A DNA stretch of 15,278 bases, taken from the NCBI GenBank assembly GCA_023136155.1, contig JAGLRT010000151.1:1-15278 (forward strand), given 5' to 3'. Source of the stretch: Methanosarcinales archaeon. Its GTDB lineage: Archaea; Halobacteriota; Methanosarcinia; Methanosarcinales; Methanocomedenaceae. Positions 7,460 through 13,847 of this stretch are shown here, one piece after another. Position 1 is the stretch's first letter; the number at the start of each line of letters is the position of its first letter. The position numbers and the translations under genes were made by a program. A model generated the notes under the pieces. That model worked only from the letters and a program-made list of their open reading frames with translations, was not told the DNA's origin and made no database searches.

Positions 7460-8206
7460 ATGATAGGTAGATTCAAAATTGATGATGAAGCTATGACCGG
7501 AACCATACAGGGTACCAGGGTGATAGTAGAAAAGGATCTTTATAATGACTATTACGAGATTGGAGAACTGGAATTACTCCCACCTGTTACACCGGGCAAG
7601 ATAATCTGTGTGGGATTGAACTATGTGGACCATGCTCTGGAACTGGGTATGGACTTGCCGGACCACCCAATAATATTCTTAAAACCTCCTTCAGCTGTCA
7701 TCGGGAATGGAGACAAAATACTGTATCCACCTGAAAGTAATCAGGTTGATTACGAGGCCGAACTGGCAATAGTGATTGGTAAACGTTGCAGGAACATAGC
7801 GGCCCGCCGTGCCGATGACGTGATAATGGGATATACCTGCTTTAATGATGTTACAGCAAGGGACATCCAGAAGATAGATAACCAGTGGACCCGGGCCAAA
7901 AGTTTTGACACATTTGCACCCCTTGGTCCTTATATTGTCGAACCAGGGGAAATTGACTTGTCAAATGCCTACATCCGCTCCCGTGTTAACGGAGAAGTGA
8001 AACAGGATTCTAATATCAGTAATATGATATTTGCCCCATCAGTTCTTGTGGAGTTTATATCCCATATCATGACCCTGAATAAAAATGATGTGATTGCCAC
8101 CGGTACCCCTGCAGGTGTTGGAGAAGTGCAGCCCGGTGATATTGTGGAAGTAGAAATAGAAGGTATCGGTACCCTGAAGAACCAAGTGGCTAAAGCGAAC
8201 TCTTAA
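7460..8206 (+). CDS. Fumarylacetoacetate hydrolase (FAH) family protein
   Basis: A 248-residue FAH-superfamily protein. This family has a mixed-beta fold with a divalent metal and acts on oxo-acids as hydrolases, isomerases, decarboxylases or oxaloacetate tautomerases. The core begins KIICVGLNYVDHA (47-59) with IIFLKPPSAVIG following. Metal ligands fit E99 and E101 in YEAELAIVIG and D130 in CFNDVTARD. K147 in RAKSFDTFAPLGPYI and the C-terminal TGTPAGVG (214-221) are family signatures. Length is typical of the short archaeal/YcgM-like forms. It lies 58 bases after pyrK on the same strand, so probably belongs to the operon, though its link to pyrimidine or aromatic metabolism is unclear. The ATG at 7460 has only weak ribosome site candidates (GGGAG about 14 bases upstream). 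The substrate cannot be read from sequence. Confidence 0.87.
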   Translation: MIGRFKIDDEAMTGTIQGTRVIVEKDLYNDYYEIGELELLPPVTPGKIICVGLNYVDHALELGMDLPDHPIIFLKPPSAVIGNGDKILYPPESNQVDYEAELAIVIGKRCRNIAARRADDVIMGYTCFNDVTARDIQKIDNQWTRAKSFDTFAPLGPYIVEPGEIDLSNAYIRSRVNGEVKQDSNISNMIFAPSVLVEFISHIMTLNKNDVIATGTPAGVGEVQPGDIVEVEIEGIGTLKNQVAKANS

Positions 8207-8311
8207 CTTTAACTTACAGGTTAGTCGATAATTTAATCACCGGATTGATCAACACATTATCATTATCATTATTACATAGGTTATTCGACGTATAGGAAAG
8301 TAAAAACGCAT

Positions 8312-9490
8312 TTATTTAACAGATTGTTTTGCCGATTTTTCAATAGATACATTATCTGGTTCTTCCTCGATAACATCTGCCGGCTCTTCCTGCTCAACCA
8401 ACTTAACTTCTCCATCTTCATTTCCGGTATCTGATAGTTTTCGGGGTTCAGTTCCAATATATGTCCTGTATAGTGCCAGCATGAAACCAAATGCTGCCGG
8501 ACCTACAATAATTCCCATTGCACCAACCACGAACAGGGGAGCTGTGAATGAAAGCAGGGTGATAATTGGATGAATATGCCCCCTTTGCATCATCAATCTG
8601 GGGCGGATGACATTACCGGGAATGGTTTCCAGAAACAGCCAGCCGAATATTAACAGTATCACTGCACGTACCGGTTCATGTACGATAAAATAGTAAATGG
8701 AGGCAGGTACATAGAATGCGCCGGGTCCAACGATAGGCAGCAGTGCCAGAACAGCAATTATCGCACCCCACATCACAGGATACGGTACACCGATCAGCAT
8801 CAGTCCAATCCCGCCGATTATACCTGTGAGCACACATACTAATAAATAGACATTGAACAGGCTGTTGTAGATGCTGTCCAGGTGGTATAGGAATTCTTTG
8901 ACAATATACACTCTGTTGGACGGCAACACATCGATGAAGGTTTGCAAGATGTTCTCCCCGTCGATAAGCAGGTAATATACCATGAATATCACTACTGCCA
9001 GTTCCATGGCAAATAGTGCAATATTTGATATGAAGCCAAGTACCACCCGCTGGAGGAGGTTGATAGCTGACAATATAGCAGAAGATGCCGAACCTGCAAA
9101 GTTTTCTTTCATATTCTGCTGCACTGAATCCGGGATATAATCTCCCATCAGTCCTATGCCATAATCGATTAAGGAATTCACATCTGTTTCCAGTACATCA
9201 GGCTGGAGTTTTGCCAGTTCCGAACCCATGATGAAGATAATATTTACAAACAAAGCAGAAAAGACCAGTCCAACTAAAACTATGGTTAAAATGGCAGTGA
9301 TGCGCCTGTTTTTTATCTTTGTGACCTGCCTGAACTTCAAGTCTAGGGGACGCAACACGTATGCACCGAGCATGCTCAAAATTATGACGTTAACAAAGAC
9401 CCATGACAAGTATGTTACTAACAGGGCTGCTGACACGACAATAATACCTGCAATGATTGTGAAATGTTTGCGCTCAAGGGCCCCGGTCAT
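8312..9490 (-). CDS. AI-2E family (PerM-like) multispanning membrane protein
   Basis: A 392-residue integral membrane protein of the AI-2E/PerM family, which includes putative exporters and Na+/H+-type transporters. About eight hydrophobic segments are visible (roughly 11-30, 31-47, 66-88, 153-175, 212-234, 238-270, 275-292, 307-342), with the hydrophilic loop at 90-150 typical of the family. Signature stretches are LLPIVGPG (250-257) and ETIPGNVIRPRLM (288-300). The C-terminal 45 residues form an acidic, presumably cytoplasmic tail (VEQEEPADVIEEEPDN). It is convergent with the FAH-family gene and divergent from the PHP gene, so it is probably transcribed alone. No good Shine-Dalgarno precedes the ATG at 9490. 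The transported substrate is unknown; the AI-2 label should not be taken as function. Confidence 0.9.
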   Translation of the reverse strand: MTGALERKHFTIIAGIIVVSAALLVTYLSWVFVNVIILSMLGAYVLRPLDLKFRQVTKIKNRRITAILTIVLVGLVFSALFVNIIFIMGSELAKLQPDVLETDVNSLIDYGIGLMGDYIPDSVQQNMKENFAGSASSAILSAINLLQRVVLGFISNIALFAMELAVVIFMVYYLLIDGENILQTFIDVLPSNRVYIVKEFLYHLDSIYNSLFNVYLLVCVLTGIIGGIGLMLIGVPYPVMWGAIIAVLALLPIVGPGAFYVPASIYYFIVHEPVRAVILLIFGWLFLETIPGNVIRPRLMMQRGHIHPIITLLSFTAPLFVVGAMGIIVGPAAFGFMLALYRTYIGTEPRKLSDTGNEDGEVKLVEQEEPADVIEEEPDNVSIEKSAKQSVK

Positions 9491-9546
9491 ACCATCTAAA
9501 TTATTTTATTAATTCATAAGGTTTTCTGTTTATTTTCCACTGTTAC

Positions 9547-9561
9547 GATAATTATAAAATC
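9547..9561 (+). promoter_or_regulatory. TATA box of the PHP-domain gene
   Basis: GATAATTATAAAATC is centred about 34 bases before the ATG at 9588. Initiation about 25 bases downstream would fall within roughly 10 bases of the start codon. No Shine-Dalgarno is visible, so the mRNA may be leaderless or nearly so. The site is nearly symmetric and could also serve the divergent membrane-protein gene. Confidence 0.45.
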
Positions 9562-9587
9562 TATCAATGTGTTATTGAATCCAGACC

Positions 9588-10235
9588 ATGATAGACCTTC
9601 ATACACATTCCATATTCAGTGACGGTGAACTGCTTCCTAGTGAACTTGTACGAAGAGCTGTGGTACACGGATATACTACTATAGCTATAACTGACCATGT
9701 AGATTTTACCAATATCGAGCATGTACTGGATGGTATTAAAAAAGCCACGTACCTTGAAGAAATCTGTGATATACAGGTGTTGCCGGGTGTGGAGATTACG
9801 CATGTGCCACCCCGGAAGATAGGCGAACTGGTGGTAATGGCAAGAGAACTGGGCGCCAGGATTGTGGTGGTGCATGGTGAGACCCTGACTGAGCCTGTGA
9901 TCCCAGGTACCAACCGGGCAGCCATTGAATCCGGTGTTGATATTTTGGCACATCCTGGCTTGATATCAATGGAAGATGCTGCCCTTGCTGCAGAACATGG
10001 TGTATGTCTTGAGATTACTTCACGCTGCGGGCATAACCGTGCCAACGGTCATGTGGCCAGGGTAGCAGAAGAGTTTGGTGCAGCATTGGTAGTGAGTACT
10101 GATTCCCATTCACCTGATGATCTGGTCACTGATGAACAGGCACGTAAGATTGCACTTGGTGCAGGGTTAAGTGAAAAACGTGCAAATGATGCTCTTATTT
10201 CACAACCTTTAAATCTGATTAACACCCATAAATAA
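9588..10235 (+). CDS. PHP-domain metal-dependent phosphoesterase, histidinol-phosphatase-like
   Basis: A 215-residue stand-alone PHP domain. The trinuclear metal-site residues are visible: HTH (H5, H7) and D12, ITDHVD (D36, H37), PGVEITH (E69, H72), VVHGE (H96), LAHPG (H122), and STDSHSP (D172, H174). Such proteins hydrolyse phosphomonoesters; archaeal members are often named histidinol-phosphate phosphatase domain proteins, and the true substrate may be histidinol phosphate or a nucleotide. Length is short but complete for the fold. No histidine-pathway neighbour is present. Its stop lies about 64 bases before gar1, which has its own TATA box, so co-transcription is not required. The start codon is supported by an immediate MIDLHTHS motif, which must sit at the N-terminus. 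Confidence 0.87.
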   Translation: MIDLHTHSIFSDGELLPSELVRRAVVHGYTTIAITDHVDFTNIEHVLDGIKKATYLEEICDIQVLPGVEITHVPPRKIGELVVMARELGARIVVVHGETLTEPVIPGTNRAAIESGVDILAHPGLISMEDAALAAEHGVCLEITSRCGHNRANGHVARVAEEFGAALVVSTDSHSPDDLVTDEQARKIALGAGLSEKRANDALISQPLNLINTHK

Positions 10236-10270
10236 ACATTTTACGATACATTTATATAGCATTGTTTCCT

Positions 10271-10280
10271 TTATATAATA
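10271..10280 (+). promoter_or_regulatory. TATA box of gar1
   Basis: TTATATAATA lies about 25 bases before the TTG start of gar1, with GAGGTG at 10289-10294. The distance implies a very short leader if initiation is at the usual position. An upstream AT-rich site (TTTATATAG near 10249) is an alternative that would leave room for the ribosome site. Confidence 0.5.
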
Positions 10281-10299
10281 CTTTCATAGAGGTGCATAT

Positions 10300-10554
10300 T
10301 TGAAAACATTAGGAACTGTACTACACACTTCCAGCCATAAAAACCTGATTGTTAGAGGGGATGAAAACAAAAACAAAAAGACATGGTTGCCTAAAATGAA
10401 CATTGTGGTCTTTAACCGTAAAATGAAAAAACTTGGAATGGTTAATGACGTGTTCGGTCCGGTCGATTATCCTTATTTTTCAGTTAGACTATACCGTAAT
10501 GTAGCTAACGAGGAACTTCTAAACCTCAAGCATAAGCACGTTTATGTGAAATAG
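10300..10554 (+). CDS. gar1: H/ACA ribonucleoprotein core protein Gar1
   Basis: An 84-residue protein with the Gar1 beta-barrel pattern: LGTVLHTSSHKNLIVRG at the start, NIVVFNRKMKKLGMV (an extra strand and the G-x-V turn), then DVFGPVDYPYFSVRL, the core Cbf5-contacting motif. Gar1 binds Cbf5 in archaeal H/ACA guide RNPs and helps substrate turnover during pseudouridylation of rRNA. Archaeal Gar1 lacks the eukaryotic glycine/arginine domains, as here. The start is TTG, chosen because GAGGTG lies 5 bases upstream and the family begins at this point; no ATG is suitable. It lies just upstream of tfb on the same strand, an arrangement common in euryarchaea. Confidence 0.92.
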   Translation: MKTLGTVLHTSSHKNLIVRGDENKNKKTWLPKMNIVVFNRKMKKLGMVNDVFGPVDYPYFSVRLYRNVANEELLNLKHKHVYVK

Positions 10555-10570
10555 CTGTAGTAACTACAGC
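10554..10570. promoter_or_regulatory. Perfect dyad GCTGTAG-TAA-CTACAGC at the end of gar1
   Basis: A 7-bp inverted repeat with a 3-base spacer, overlapping the last base of the gar1 stop codon and lying about 33 bases upstream of the tfb TATA box. It could be a weak hairpin at the gar1 3' end or an operator for tfb. There is no U-run after it, so ordinary termination is unlikely. Confidence 0.35.
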
Positions 10571-10602
10571 CGGGTTAGTAGGGATACATATGACAGAGAC
10601 TT

Positions 10603-10610
10603 GTATATAA
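10603..10610 (+). promoter_or_regulatory. TATA box of tfb
   Basis: GTATATAA is centred about 40 bases before the ATG at 10647. Initiation near 10632 is expected, close to the GAGGA ribosome site at 10631-10635, so the leader would be short. Confidence 0.5.
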
Positions 10611-10646
10611 TCAGAACGATAATTTTTATTGAGGAAATGAGATAAA

Positions 10647-11654
10647 ATGCCTGAATTAGAACGAGAGAAAGAGGTTGAAAGACCCCAGAGAAGTAAGCTC
10701 CGTGAAAAGATACGTAAGGAAAAAGAGAAAGTCGGTTCGTTTGAAAAGCCTAAGATAGAATGCCCTGAGTGCGGCAGTCGCAGCCTTGTGCAGGACTATG
10801 AACGGGCAGAACTGGTATGTAACGAATGTGGTCTGGTTGTGGATTCTGAGTTTATTGACCAGGGGCCGGAATGGAGAGCATTTGACCATGACCAGCGCAT
10901 GAAGAGGAGTCGGGTAGGGGCGCCTATGACCTATACTATTCACGATAAGGGTCTGTCTACAATGATAGACTGGCGTAACCGTGATTCCTATGGTAAATCA
11001 ATTTCATCCAAGAGCAGGGCCCAGTTGTACCGGCTGCGTAAATGGCAGCGCCGGATAAGAGTAAGCAATGCGACTGAACGGAACCTGGCTTTTGCACTTT
11101 CAGAACTTGACAGGATGGCCAGTGCCCTTGGTTTGTCCAGGAATGTGAGGGAAACCGCAGCCGTGGTGTACCGTAAGGCTGTGGATAAGAACCTGATAAG
11201 GGGCCGCAGTATTGAAGGCGTGGCTGCTTCTGCGCTGTATGCGGCTTGCCGCCAGTGTAGTGTACCACGGACGCTGGACGAAATTGCCGAAGTATCCAGG
11301 GTCAGCCGAAAAGAGATTGGCCGGACATATCGGTTCATTTCCAGGGAACTGGGTCTAAAACTTATGCCCACATCACCCATTGACTATATCCCAAGATTCT
11401 GCTCGGGCCTGAACCTGAAGGGTGAAGTGCAGTCGAAAGGTGTGGAAATACTGAGACAGGCCGCAGAGAAAGAACTTACTTCTGGCCGGGGACCTACTGG
11501 TGTTGCTGCAGCGGCTATTTATATATCCAGTATACTGTGTGGAGACCGCAGGACCCAGCGTGAAGTGGCTGAAGTGGCAGGAGTCACCGAGGTTACTATA
11601 CGAAACAGATATAAGGAATTAGCCGAACAATTAGATATAGAAATAATTCTATAA
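10647..11654 (+). CDS. tfb: Transcription initiation factor TFB
   Basis: A 335-residue archaeal TFIIB homologue that bridges TBP-bound promoter DNA and RNA polymerase. The N-terminal zinc ribbon has C39, C42, C58 and C61 (CPECG...CNECG). It is followed by the conserved GPEWRAFD and the B-reader/linker region ([27 protein letters not shown], in part). Two cyclin-like repeats occupy about 140-225 and 235-325, the second ending in [21 protein letters not shown], the helix-turn-helix that contacts the BRE. Length is typical, apart from a highly charged 35-residue N-terminal extension rich in Glu, Lys and Arg. The spacing from GAGGA to the ATG is slightly long. Its own TATA box lies upstream and a hairpin follows its stop, so it probably forms its own transcription unit. 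Confidence 0.95.
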   Translation: MPELEREKEVERPQRSKLREKIRKEKEKVGSFEKPKIECPECGSRSLVQDYERAELVCNECGLVVDSEFIDQGPEWRAFDHDQRMKRSRVGAPMTYTIHDKGLSTMIDWRNRDSYGKSISSKSRAQLYRLRKWQRRIRVSNATERNLAFALSELDRMASALGLSRNVRETAAVVYRKAVDKNLIRGRSIEGVAASALYAACRQCSVPRTLDEIAEVSRVSRKEIGRTYRFISRELGLKLMPTSPIDYIPRFCSGLNLKGEVQSKGVEILRQAAEKELTSGRGPTGVAAAAIYISSILCGDRRTQREVAEVAGVTEVTIRNRYKELAEQLDIEIIL

Positions 11655-11659
11655 AGATG

Positions 11660-11675
11660 GGCATATTTTTATGCC
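11660..11675 (+). terminator. Hairpin GGCATA-TTTT-TATGCC after tfb
   Basis: A 6-bp perfect stem with a T-rich loop begins 5 bases after the tfb stop. Archaeal termination relies mainly on T-runs, and the five-T run here could serve even if the hairpin does not. Confidence 0.4.
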
Positions 11676-11731
11676 TGTCTAAAATTGGATGTTTGTGTCA
11701 TGGTTCAAATATGTATCAAAGGATTCAATCA

Positions 11732-11797
11732 TTGAGGTACAGATACGAAAGTAAATGGTACTTCAACGCCTCTATGGTAATAAATAAGCCATAGAGG
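11732..11797. repeat. Two nested-neighbour inverted repeats upstream of MITE copy 2
   Basis: TTGAGGTAC (11732-11740) pairs with GTACTTCAA (11758-11766) at 8 of 9 positions. Immediately after, CCTCTATGG (11769-11777) pairs perfectly with CCATAGAGG (11789-11797) over an 11-base loop. The second hairpin's right arm contains the TAGAG target site used by MITE copy 2. They may be a transcription end of tfb or an older repeat. The rest of 11655-12048 holds MITE copy 2 and AT-rich sequence. Confidence 0.45.
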
Positions 11798-11926
11798 AGA
11801 TTGTCGGAAAAATGATTGAATCGAAACATTTCAATAAACAATGATAAGTAAACCACTATGCTGCACTATGCTGTATTTATTTCATAAGTCAAAATACCTC
11901 AAAATGTTGACTTTTACGACAATCTC
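11797..11926. mobile_element. MITE-like element, copy 2 (130 bp)
   Basis: Same ends as copy 1: GAGATTGTCGGAAAA on the left, and the reverse complement of the right end reads GAGATTGTCGTAAAAGT. It is flanked by an exact 5-bp direct repeat TAGAG (11792-11796 and 11927-11931). The interior matches copy 1 closely (GTATTTA, TCATAAGT, AAAATACCTC) but lacks the GC-rich 59-base segment and has a perfect 10-bp tandem duplication CACTATGCTG (11854-11873). No coding capacity. Confidence 0.87.
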
Positions 11927-12048
11927 TAGAGATTCATCTTTCAATGTGCAAAGATTATGCACTGCTTCATAAAAAACGTTTGAATACCTTTGAGCATATT
12001 AACGATGAGATTATAGTTTTAACATCCGGGCAATAGGCTTTCTCCATA

Positions 12049-12702
12049 ATGGGTTTTGGGGTTATGTTAGAAATCTTAACAATGCTGTTCATAGGATTCA
12101 GTGTAGGTCTTACTGGTGCTCTTGTGCCCGGACCTATGCTGTTTGCTACCATTGAAACTTCGCTGACCAAGGGCTGGACAAGCGGACCCAGGGTGGTATC
12201 GGGACATGCATTGATTGAGTTGTTGGTTTTCGTCCTCATAGTGACTGGTTTCTCCACTCTGGCCAGCCAGGGTGTTATTCTGTGGATCTCTGTTATTGGG
12301 GGTGCCGTACTGGTGATATTCGGGGTAATGACCATAAAAGAAGGAAAAACAGCCACCCTTTCAGGTGGTAATAGCGTGTTTAAAAGTCCTTTTGCGGCCG
12401 GTGTTATCACATCCATATCCCACCCGTATTTTTGGTTGTGGTGGTTGACTGCAGGGGCCGGGCTGATACTGATGGGGCTTGAGGTTAGCCTGTTTGCTGC
12501 ATCAATATTCCTGATTGGTCACCTGATGGCGGACCTAAGCTGGTACACTGTAGTGTCTACTGCAATGAGCCGAGGTAAAACCCTGATGTCCGAAGTGATG
12601 TATCAACGTGTATTGATGGGGTGCGGTGTGTTTTTGATGCTATTTGGGGTGTGGTTCATGACCAGCCAGGTGGAAATGGACAAATTGTTTGGGTTTAATT
12701 AA
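12049..12702 (+). CDS. LysE/RhtB-family amino acid exporter
   Basis: A 217-residue membrane protein with about six hydrophobic segments, typical of LysE/RhtB exporters that expel amino acids or similar metabolites. The N-terminal GFSVGLTGALVPGPM (16-30) is the family's conserved helix with the G-x-x-x-PGP turn. A glycine-rich third helix (SVIGGAVLVIFGVMTIKEG) follows, then ISHPYFWLWW, the position of the usual N-P motif. Length is normal. The ATG at 12049 has no clear ribosome site; an in-frame ATG at 12064 is an alternative. The gene sits between MITE copies 2 and 3 and has no obvious operon partner. The substrate is unknown. Confidence 0.85.
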   Translation: MGFGVMLEILTMLFIGFSVGLTGALVPGPMLFATIETSLTKGWTSGPRVVSGHALIELLVFVLIVTGFSTLASQGVILWISVIGGAVLVIFGVMTIKEGKTATLSGGNSVFKSPFAAGVITSISHPYFWLWWLTAGAGLILMGLEVSLFAASIFLIGHLMADLSWYTVVSTAMSRGKTLMSEVMYQRVLMGCGVFLMLFGVWFMTSQVEMDKLFGFN

Positions 12703-12779
12703 TTGAAATAAAATTTGCTAATTTTAGGTATTTATTGATAACAAATATTAAATCAAGTCTTACATATTAATGTAGAGAT

Positions 12780-13346
12780 ATGATTGCCAGAGAAATCAAA
12801 GACAGGACTATTCTTGATATCTTTGCAGAAGATTTTGTCAGGGTAGTAGAAAAACATGTTAAATACATCATTGTCTCTGGTTTTGTTGCCATAGCACATG
12901 GAAGAAGTCGGGGAACTGAAGATATTGACATAATTATCGAACGGATGAGAAAAGATGAGTTCATCACTATGCACCACGAGCTGGAGGTGGCAGCTTTTGA
13001 ATGCATGCAATCAGATAATCCAGATGTTATTTATGACGATTATTTAAATTATAATCTTAGTGTACGATATGTCAGGAAAGGTAGTTATATTCCTGAAATG
13101 GAATTGAAATTTACGAAAAATTCCCTTGATGATTATCAAATCAAAACAAGAACTAAGTTGCCCCTTACAGGATTGGATTTCTTTTTTTCAAGTATTGAAA
13201 TGAATCTCGCTTTCAAAGAGGAACTGCTCAAATCAGAGAAAGACCTCGAAGATGCACGCCATCTGCGGATTATCTATTCGGATACTATTGATGAAAATGA
13301 AATAAGGAAAATAAAGGCTGAAATACGGAGATTATATTCAACATGA
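12780..13346 (+). CDS. AbiEii-like nucleotidyltransferase (MNT-type fold)
   Basis: A 188-residue protein with the nucleotidyltransferase signature SGFVAIAHGRSRGTEDIDI (33-51). This comprises the SG turn, the HGR-x-R-x-TED-x-D strand with metal ligands D48 and D50, and a likely third acidic residue E109 in MELKF. A later KSEKDLEDARHLRIIY helix (151-166) matches the K-x-x-KD-x-x-D pattern of AbiEii and related families. AbiEii-type proteins transfer nucleotides to tRNA or proteins and act as toxins in type IV toxin-antitoxin and phage-abortive systems; this protein's activity is not shown. The usual AbiEi antitoxin is absent; instead the next gene overlaps by 4 bases. The gene looks more AT-rich than tfb or trm5, consistent with an acquired cassette. 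The ribosome site is weak. Confidence 0.75.
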   Translation: MIAREIKDRTILDIFAEDFVRVVEKHVKYIIVSGFVAIAHGRSRGTEDIDIIIERMRKDEFITMHHELEVAAFECMQSDNPDVIYDDYLNYNLSVRYVRKGSYIPEMELKFTKNSLDDYQIKTRTKLPLTGLDFFFSSIEMNLAFKEELLKSEKDLEDARHLRIIYSDTIDENEIRKIKAEIRRLYST

Positions 13347-13603
13347 ATGGTGAATTTCCCAGGCAAGACCGCTCAAATCGTAAAAATGAAGATTTCAATG
13401 TTGAAAGAGATAAGACGCATATTGAGCAGGTGGTACGATGGGCTGAGTTTGTCAAAACCCATCCGCGTGAGGTGTGGATAAAACAGACAGGGCCTCTGGT
13501 TGATTCACAGATAATTATGGCCAACCAATTCTATGAGCGTTTATCCAGGACCGAAGGCGGGATGGAGAAAATAAAGAAATTGCGTGGACTTAAATACAGG
13601 TAA
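13343..13603 (+). CDS. Small protein of unknown function paired with the nucleotidyltransferase
   Basis: An 86-residue charged protein whose ATG overlaps the preceding stop as ATGA, so the two are translationally coupled. GGAG lies 12 bases upstream inside the previous gene. I do not recognise the family. The first 25 residues are polar and probably disordered. The rest (HIEQVVRWAEFVKTHPREVW, then LVDSQIIMANQFYERLSR and a basic tail KIKKLRGLKYR) looks helical. It has no R-x4-6-H motif of HEPN toxins, no zinc ligands and no membrane segment. By context it may be an antitoxin, target-recognition or regulatory partner of the nucleotidyltransferase. MITE copy 3 begins 3 bases after its stop. Confidence 0.7.
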   Translation: MNGEFPRQDRSNRKNEDFNVERDKTHIEQVVRWAEFVKTHPREVWIKQTGPLVDSQIIMANQFYERLSRTEGGMEKIKKLRGLKYR

Positions 13604-13606
13604 TAT

Positions 13607-13747
13607 GAGACTGTCGGAAAAGTACCTGAAAAGCACTTAAATTGAAACTTCCAGAAATATTGTTGAAACTAAATCGCTATGCTGCACCGGGTTTAGTTTA
13701 GATAGTAAAGCTAAAATATTCGAAAAGTAGACTTTTCTGACAATCTC
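13607..13747. mobile_element. MITE-like element, copy 3 (141 bp)
   Basis: The left end GAGACTGTCGGAAAAGT differs by one base from the other copies. The right end reads, as reverse complement, GAGATTGTCAGAAAAGT. The interior keeps CGCTATGCTG and an AAAATATTCGAAAAGT block but is otherwise diverged. No 5-bp target duplication is visible (AATAT versus TTCAA), so this is an older copy or one whose flank was rearranged. It lies directly after the nucleotidyltransferase cassette, in the same orientation as copies 1 and 2. Confidence 0.8.
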
Positions 13748-13847
13748 TTCAAAGTGAAAATCAACTTAACCCATTATTATAAACTGACATTCATGCATGA
13801 AATATGAAAAACCTTAATGTCTCGGTAATGCACTTTAAGTTTTTCAA

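Noticed and set aside
8250..8280. ATTATC tandem run as a CRISPR-like or attachment repeat
   Set aside because: It is a short low-complexity AT run between convergent genes with no spacer pattern.
13343..13603. HEPN toxin, making the cassette a HEPN-MNT system
   Set aside because: The 86-residue protein lacks an R-x4-6-H motif (the nearest is R-x7-H) and is shorter than usual HEPN domains.
13790..13801. Perfect 12-base palindrome TTCATGCATGAA
   Set aside because: It is short, AT-rich, located downstream of convergent gene ends and isolated, so a regulatory role is not supported.
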